In this document: positions 59,822 through 64,000 of the stretch, one piece after another
Numbering within the stretch: the first letter of the stretch is position 1
How the letters are laid out: every line of letters begins with the position of its first letter
Assembly (NCBI RefSeq): GCF_022374935.2
Contig: NZ_CP092430.2
Location: forward strand, 1,860,001 to 1,924,000
From: Mycolicibacter virginiensis
GTDB lineage: Bacteria > Actinomycetota > Actinomycetes > Mycobacteriales > Mycobacteriaceae
Direction: 5' to 3'
DNA: 64,000 nt
Made by a program: the position numbers and the translations under genes
Notes under the pieces: generated by a model
The model's database searches: none
Told to the model about the DNA's origin: nothing
The model's input: only the letters and a program-made list of their open reading frames with translations

Positions 59822-60238
59822 TCATCTCCCTTGTTCGATGGCGCGTTGCCTCAGTTGGGGCAACGCTTCTCCGGCGGTAGCCGGGAGATTCTTGGCGGCG
59901 CGGTGATGCGGTGGCACCCCGGGGCCGGCGTGCTCGGCGTTGAAGACGGCGTCGGTGACCAGCTGGCAGACGTGCTCGTTCTCCATGCTGTAGAAAACCG
60001 TGGTGCCCTCGCGGCGGGTGCGCACGAGCCGCGCCATCCGCAGTTTCGCCAGGTGTTGTGACACCGAGGGCGCCGGTTTGCCGACGTGCTCGGCGAGTTC
60101 GTTGACCGACATTTCCCGGCTGGTCAGCGCCCACAGCACCTGGACCCGGGTGGCGTCGGCCAACATTCGGAATACCTCGACGATCAGGCCGACCTGGTCC
60201 TCCGGCAACCGATCCGCTGGACCATTATCTGCATGCAT
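59822..60238 (-). CDS. kmtR: ArsR/SmtB-family metal sensor, KmtR-like
   Basis: This 138-residue winged-helix repressor has the DNA-recognition helix in GKPAPSVSQHLAKLRMARLV and a beta-wing (RTRREGTTVFYSMENEHV). The sequence ADATRVQVLWAL to AEHAGPGVPPHHRAA closely follows M. tuberculosis KmtR (Rv0827c), a Ni/Co sensor. Histidines near both ends (MHADN, HVCQL, EHAGPGVPPHH) are candidate ligands. The ATG at 60238 is preferred to the TTG two codons earlier. TGCATGCA at 60230-60237 and the AT-rich stretch just upstream are candidate operator sequence. It controls the downstream His-rich gene and perhaps itself. Confidence 0.85.
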   Translation of the reverse strand: MHADNGPADRLPEDQVGLIVEVFRMLADATRVQVLWALTSREMSVNELAEHVGKPAPSVSQHLAKLRMARLVRTRREGTTVFYSMENEHVCQLVTDAVFNAEHAGPGVPPHHRAAKNLPATAGEALPQLRQRAIEQGR

Positions 60239-60357
60239 ACGCAAATAGTAAGCCTTGGGGTCCGTGGGGTGTCAACCCTCGGCTCGTCCCAAGGGCGGAG
60301 GAGGCGGTCGGTAGTGTCCTGCGGGCAGGTCGTCACGTACTAGTGGAGGTAGCCCCG

Positions 60358-61950
60358 ATGTCGACGCAGTCCATGCGCCAGCCCATTCATTCCGGGCATC
60401 TCACGGTGGGCGCCCTCAAGCGCAACAAAGACAAGCCGGTGCTGTTCCTGGGCGACACCACGTTGACCGGCGGTCAGCTCGCCGAGCGCATCAGCCAGTA
60501 CATCCAGGCGTTCGACGCACTCGGAGCCGACGCGACCGGGCTGTTGTCACTGAACCGTCCCGAGGTGCTGATGATCATCGGTGCCGGGCAGATCCGGGGA
60601 TACCGGCGCACGGCACTGCACCCGCTGGGTTCGCTGGACGATCACGCCTACGTGCTGGCCGACGCCGAAGTCAGCACTCTGATCATCGATCCCACACCGG
60701 CGTTCGTGGAGCGGGCCCTGGGCCTGCTCGAAAAGGTGCCGACGTTGCGTCAGGTGCTGACCATCGGTCCGGTGCCGCCGGAGCTTGAGGGCAAGGCCGT
60801 CGACCTGGCCGCCGAGGCGGCCAAGTACGTGCCGCAGCCACTGGTGCCCGCCGACCTTGCCCCAGACCACATCGGCGGTCTCACCTACACCGGTGGGACC
60901 ACCGGCAAGCCCAAGGGCGTCATCGGCACCGTGGCATCCATCACCGCGATGACCACCACTCAGCTCGCCGAGTGGGAATGGCCGGAGCACCCCAAGTTCC
61001 TGATGTGCACCCCGCTTTCGCACGCCGGCGCAGCGTTCTTCGTGCCGACGATCATCAAGGGCGGTCAGCTGGTGGTGCTGACCAAATTCGACCCGGCCGA
61101 GGTGCTGCGGGTGATCGAGGAGCAGAAGATCACCGCCACCATGCTGGTGCCGTCGATGATCTACGCGCTGATGGATCACCCGGATTCGCACACCCGCGAC
61201 CTGTCGTCGCTGGAGACGGTGTACTACGGCGCCTCGGCGATGAACCCGGTCCGGCTGCAGGAGGCCATCGACCGGTTCGGCCCGATCTTCGCCCAGTACT
61301 ACGGCCAGTCCGAGGCGCCGATGGTGATCACCTACCTGGCCAAGGGGGACCACGACCAGAAGCGACTCACCTCATGCGGCCGCCCGACGCTGTTCGCCCG
61401 GGTCGCGCTGCTGGGCGACGACGGCAACCCGGTGCCCCAGGGCGAGGTCGGCGAGATCTGCGTGTCCGGGCCGCTGCTGTCGGGCGGCTACTGGAAGCTT
61501 CCGGAGGCCACCGCTGAGACGTTCTCCGGCGGCTGGATGCACACCGGCGACCTGGCGCGTGAGGATGAGGACGGCTTCTACTACATCGTCGACCGCACCA
61601 AGGACATGATCGTCACCGGCGGCTTCAACGTGTTCCCCCGCGAGGTCGAGGACGTTATCGCCGAGCACCCGTCGGTGGCCCAGGTGTGCGTGATCGGGAC
61701 CCCGGACGAGAAGTGGGGTGAGGCGGTGACCGCGGTGGTGGTGCTGCGTCCGGGTGTGGACAGCGATGCCGCCGCGGTAGCCGCCATGACCGCCGAGATC
61801 CAGGCTGCGGTCAAGGAGCGCAAGGGGTCGGTCCAGTCGCCCAAGCAGGTGATCGTCACCGAATCGGTGCCGGTGACCGCGCTGGGCAAGCCGGACAAGA
61901 AGGCGGTGCGCGCCCAGTTCTGGTCCGGCGCAGAGCGTTCCGTCGGCTGA
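60358..61950 (+). CDS. fadD8: Fatty-acid-CoA ligase FadD8-like
   Basis: This 530-residue ANL ligase activates a carboxylic acid as its CoA thioester. The ATP motif is YTGGTTGKPKG, followed by YYGQSEAPM, the hinge GFNVFPREVEDVI after DRTKDMIVTGG, and the catalytic Lys in TALGKPDKKAVRA. The N-terminus RQPIHSGHLTVGALKRNKDK matches M. tuberculosis FadD8 (Rv0551c) from memory. TGGAGGT precedes the ATG at 60358. It is divergent from the kmtR-like gene by 119 bp and converges with the LLM enzyme. Confidence 0.88.
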   Translation: MSTQSMRQPIHSGHLTVGALKRNKDKPVLFLGDTTLTGGQLAERISQYIQAFDALGADATGLLSLNRPEVLMIIGAGQIRGYRRTALHPLGSLDDHAYVLADAEVSTLIIDPTPAFVERALGLLEKVPTLRQVLTIGPVPPELEGKAVDLAAEAAKYVPQPLVPADLAPDHIGGLTYTGGTTGKPKGVIGTVASITAMTTTQLAEWEWPEHPKFLMCTPLSHAGAAFFVPTIIKGGQLVVLTKFDPAEVLRVIEEQKITATMLVPSMIYALMDHPDSHTRDLSSLETVYYGASAMNPVRLQEAIDRFGPIFAQYYGQSEAPMVITYLAKGDHDQKRLTSCGRPTLFARVALLGDDGNPVPQGEVGEICVSGPLLSGGYWKLPEATAETFSGGWMHTGDLAREDEDGFYYIVDRTKDMIVTGGFNVFPREVEDVIAEHPSVAQVCVIGTPDEKWGEAVTAVVVLRPGVDSDAAAVAAMTAEIQAAVKERKGSVQSPKQVIVTESVPVTALGKPDKKAVRAQFWSGAERSVG

Positions 61951-61953
61951 GGC

Positions 61954-62817
61954 TCAGCCCAGCGCTGCGGCCAACTGCCGCCACTGCTCCCGCGGGAACG
62001 CGCGCGGGTCGGCATCCAGCAGCTGGACGCAGATGTGGTCGGCGCCGGCGGCCTGGTGCTCGGCGACCCGGCTGAGCACGGCCTCCGGGGTTCCCCAGGC
62101 GATGATCGCATCGAACAGCCGATCGCTGACGCTCACGATGTCGTCCTCGGAGAAACCTGACCGCAGCAGGTTGTTGGCGTAGTTGGGCAGCGCCAGGTAG
62201 GAGCCCAGCCACTTGGTGCCGATCGCGCGTGCTTCGTCGCGGCTGGTGCACAAGATCGCGGTCTGCTCGGGCAGCAACAACGGCCCGTCGCCCAGCTGCT
62301 CGCGGGCAAACCGGGTGTGCTCCGGGGTGGTCAGGTAGGGGTGGGCGCCGCGGCTGCGGGAGGCGGCCAAGTCGAGCATCTTCGGCCCCAGTGCCGCGAG
62401 CACCCGTGACTCGACCGGCACCGGCGCGGCGGCGGCGTCGAGCCCGTCGAGAAACTCGCTCATGGCGCGCAGCGGGCGGCGGTACCGCCCGGGATCTCCG
62501 GCGTCGATCAGCGGAGCGTGACTGACCCCGATGCCGAGCAGGAACCGCTCACCGTGTGCCGCGGTCAGCGTTGCGTAGGACGCCGCGACGTCGGCCGGGG
62601 TGTGCATCCACAGGTTCAGGATGCCGGTGGCGATGACCGCGCTGCGGGTGGCCGCCAGCAGGTTGCCCACCGCGTCGAACACCGGACCGCCGACGTCGGG
62701 GATCCACAGCACGCCGAAGCCCAGTTCCTCCAATTCGGCGGCCGCGTCGGCGGCCTCGCCCTGATCGCCGTAGCGCAGCGGCGCGCTCCAGATCCCGACA
62801 CCCGAGATGTTCACCAT
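61954..62817 (-). CDS. LLM-class F420-dependent oxidoreductase
   Basis: This 287-residue TIM-barrel protein of the luciferase-like monooxygenase superfamily is of the actinobacterial subgroup that typically uses F420. The N-terminal GVGIWSAPLRYGDQGEAADA, the middle RFLLGIGVSHAP and ALGPKMLDLAASRSRGAHPY (substrate/F420 face) support this. It converges with fadD8, with 3 bp between stops, and shares strand and a 31-bp gap with SURF1. Substrate unknown. Confidence 0.85.
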   Translation of the reverse strand: MVNISGVGIWSAPLRYGDQGEAADAAAELEELGFGVLWIPDVGGPVFDAVGNLLAATRSAVIATGILNLWMHTPADVAASYATLTAAHGERFLLGIGVSHAPLIDAGDPGRYRRPLRAMSEFLDGLDAAAAPVPVESRVLAALGPKMLDLAASRSRGAHPYLTTPEHTRFAREQLGDGPLLLPEQTAILCTSRDEARAIGTKWLGSYLALPNYANNLLRSGFSEDDIVSVSDRLFDAIIAWGTPEAVLSRVAEHQAAGADHICVQLLDADPRAFPREQWRQLAAALG

Positions 62818-62848
62818 GGCCCCAGGATGGCACAGCGGCGTCGGGGGC

Positions 62849-63685
62849 CTAGCGGCGCCGGCCGTATCGGTCGGCGAGCTTCTGCTCGACAGTCATCGGT
62901 GGCGCGGGCTCGTCCGAGCCGGGCTCGGGTTGCGTCGCGGCGCGCTCCGCCCGGCGGGCCCGCAGCTCGGCGAACGCGAAGTACCCCAGACCTATTGGCG
63001 CCAGGATCCCGAACGCGATCCACTGGATGCCGTAGGACAGGAACGGGCCGGCATCCCGGCGCGGCAGCGCGATCACACCCAAGCCGCCAGGCTGATCTTC
63101 GACGAGCTGCAGGTAGGACCCGGTCAGCGCGACGCCGGTCACCGCCGCGACCTGCTCGGTGTTGATCGAGTACACCTGGCGAAAACCGTTCTCGGTGAAC
63201 GGGTTCTTGCCTTCAATTGCCCCTTGGGAATCACGCAGCCGCGCGGTGATGGTGACCTCGGCGGCAGGCGGTGCCGCAATGTCCGGCAGCCGCGAACCGC
63301 CGTCGTCGGTGTGCACGAAGCCGCGATTCACCAGCACGGTCGGTCCGCCTTTGACCGCGAACGGTGCCAGTACCTCCACCGCGGGCACTCCGTCGATCGA
63401 GCGCAACCGCACCAGCACCTGCTTCTCGGCCAGGTAGTGCCCGGTGGCGGTCACCGGCCGCCACTGCTCGTCCGGCGCGGACGAATCCTGATGCGGCAGC
63501 ATTGTGGTCACCGGCACGGGTTCGGCGGTCAACGCGTGCTCGAGTTGGCTGTTCGCGCGAGACGTGGTGGTGTTCTTGCCCAGTTGCCACGGCGCCAGCA
63601 CGGTGAAACACAGGTAGGCGAAGCCCAGCACCACCGCCGCCAGAGCCAGCCAGCTCGGGCGCAGCAGGAAGGCCAGGCGTCGCAT
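62849..63685 (-). CDS. SURF1-family cytochrome oxidase biogenesis protein
   Basis: This 278-residue membrane protein has two helices, near residues 10-32 (WLALAAVVLGFAYLCFTVL) and about 220-245 (IQWIAFGILAPIGLGYFAFA). Between them is an extracytoplasmic domain with the SURF1 signatures QWRPVTATGHYL and VLVNRGFV. It helps assemble heme-copper oxidase. It corresponds to Rv2235. Its ATG overlaps the ptpA stop by one base (TGATG), so it is coupled to ptpA as in M. tuberculosis. Confidence 0.88.
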   Translation of the reverse strand: MRRLAFLLRPSWLALAAVVLGFAYLCFTVLAPWQLGKNTTTSRANSQLEHALTAEPVPVTTMLPHQDSSAPDEQWRPVTATGHYLAEKQVLVRLRSIDGVPAVEVLAPFAVKGGPTVLVNRGFVHTDDGGSRLPDIAAPPAAEVTITARLRDSQGAIEGKNPFTENGFRQVYSINTEQVAAVTGVALTGSYLQLVEDQPGGLGVIALPRRDAGPFLSYGIQWIAFGILAPIGLGYFAFAELRARRAERAATQPEPGSDEPAPPMTVEQKLADRYGRRR

Positions 63686-64000
63686 CAGCCGCTCTCGCCC
63701 AACGCCAGCTGCCCGTCGACCCAGGCGTGCAGGCCCGGCAGGGCGGCCGCGATCACGGTGAACGCCTGCACGAAGTCGTCGTGGCCGCCGTAGTAGGGGT
63801 CGTCGACGTCGGGCACGGCCGCTCCCGAACGCGGGTCGAAGGACCGCAGCATCCGGATCCGCTCGGCCGGAATGCCCAGCCCTTGCAGCAGCCCGACATG
63901 GTTGCGTCCCAGCGCCACCACCAGATCCGCGGTCTCGTGGTCGGGCCCGACCTGGGCGGCGCAGTGCTCCACCGGGTAGCCGTTGTCGCGCAGCACGCGG
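63685..64000 (-). CDS. ptpA: Low-molecular-weight protein tyrosine phosphatase PtpA, C-terminal part (truncated by window edge)
   Basis: The visible 105 residues carry the general-acid loop DVDDPYYGGHDDF (Asp-Pro motif) and the C-terminal helix of LMW phosphatases. The N-terminal C-x5-R catalytic loop lies beyond the right edge. In M. tuberculosis PtpA (Rv2234) is secreted into macrophages and dephosphorylates host proteins. Coupling to SURF1 supports orthology. Confidence 0.88.
   Translation of the reverse strand, partial: RVLRDNGYPVEHCAAQVGPDHETADLVVALGRNHVGLLQGLGIPAERIRMLRSFDPRSGAAVPDVDDPYYGGHDDFVQAFTVIAAALPGLHAWVDGQLALGESG

Noticed and set aside
59605..59880. Valine-rich forward frame opposite the His-rich gene
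   Set aside because: CAC/CAT codons read in reverse give GTG/ATG, so this is an artefact of the histidine repeats.
1..64000. CRISPR array or complete insertion sequence
   Set aside because: No regularly spaced repeats and no transposase or terminal inverted repeats were seen; the only mobile footprint is the tRNA-Val island.

Overview
The window is high-GC actinobacterial DNA. Its gene content is typical of the family Mycobacteriaceae: MPT63-like and cutinase-family exported proteins, a FAS-II mycolate operon (fabD-acpM-kasA-kasB-accD6) with its regulator mabR, mycothiol-dependent mscR, one-Cys peroxiredoxin ahpE, a 13E12-type HNH gene and F420-type enzymes. From memory, much of the right half follows the M. 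tuberculosis Rv2234-Rv2260 block in order, interrupted by genes that do not belong to that block. It looks like a non-tuberculous mycobacterium; the species cannot be named from sequence reading alone.

Layout. 1-2.6 kb: tail of an unknown gene, a cutinase with an altered serine motif, and a Na+/H+ antiporter. 2.6-6.6 kb: a TetR regulator divergent from a translationally coupled Rieske oxygenase / DapB-like dehydrogenase / HsaA-like flavoenzyme operon, probably catabolic. 6.6-11.6 kb: two tandem MPT63-like secreted proteins, a membrane kinase homologue that lacks the catalytic Asp, and a GH5-like exported glycosidase. 11.7-16.8 kb: an SDR and acyl-CoA synthetase pair, an ankyrin protein, a DUF222/HNH gene and the decayed end of an AbiEii-type toxin gene. 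16.8-22.2 kb: tex, a GlcD-like flavoenzyme and an IlvX-like ThDP enzyme. 22-32 kb: two cutinases, an MFS carrier, an Hsp70-like membrane protein, a SABATH-type methyltransferase, a SHOCT protein, the MBL hydrolase/mscR pair, and a D-aminoacylase divergent from an AraC regulator.

33-42 kb: a serine hydrolase, a DUF3145 protein, a lipid kinase / AGPS-like flavoprotein pair divergent from a TetR/glpD pair, an ICMT-like methyltransferase, and a LysR/SDR divergent pair. 42-54.5 kb: a Tat-lipoprotein arylsulfatase, the complete FAS-II operon, mabR with a candidate operator, and aceE. 54.7-56.3 kb: a lipoprotein, a DUF3052 protein, ahpE and tRNA-Val.

56.3-59.3 kb is the most unusual part. The 3' 44 bp of tRNA-Val is repeated exactly at 59231-59274. 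The 2.9 kb between the copies is AT-richer than the rest, has no visible integrase, and carries one large unrecognised gene (508 aa) ending in a HEPN-like helical segment with an RN-x-x-H motif. A 26-bp near-identical repeat lies just inside each end. This looks like a small integrase-less element with a single cargo gene, and it is my best candidate for an undescribed system. 59.3-64 kb: a small membrane protein, a KmtR-like Ni/Co sensor followed by a protein that is 39% histidine, fadD8, an LLM enzyme, SURF1 and the truncated end of ptpA.
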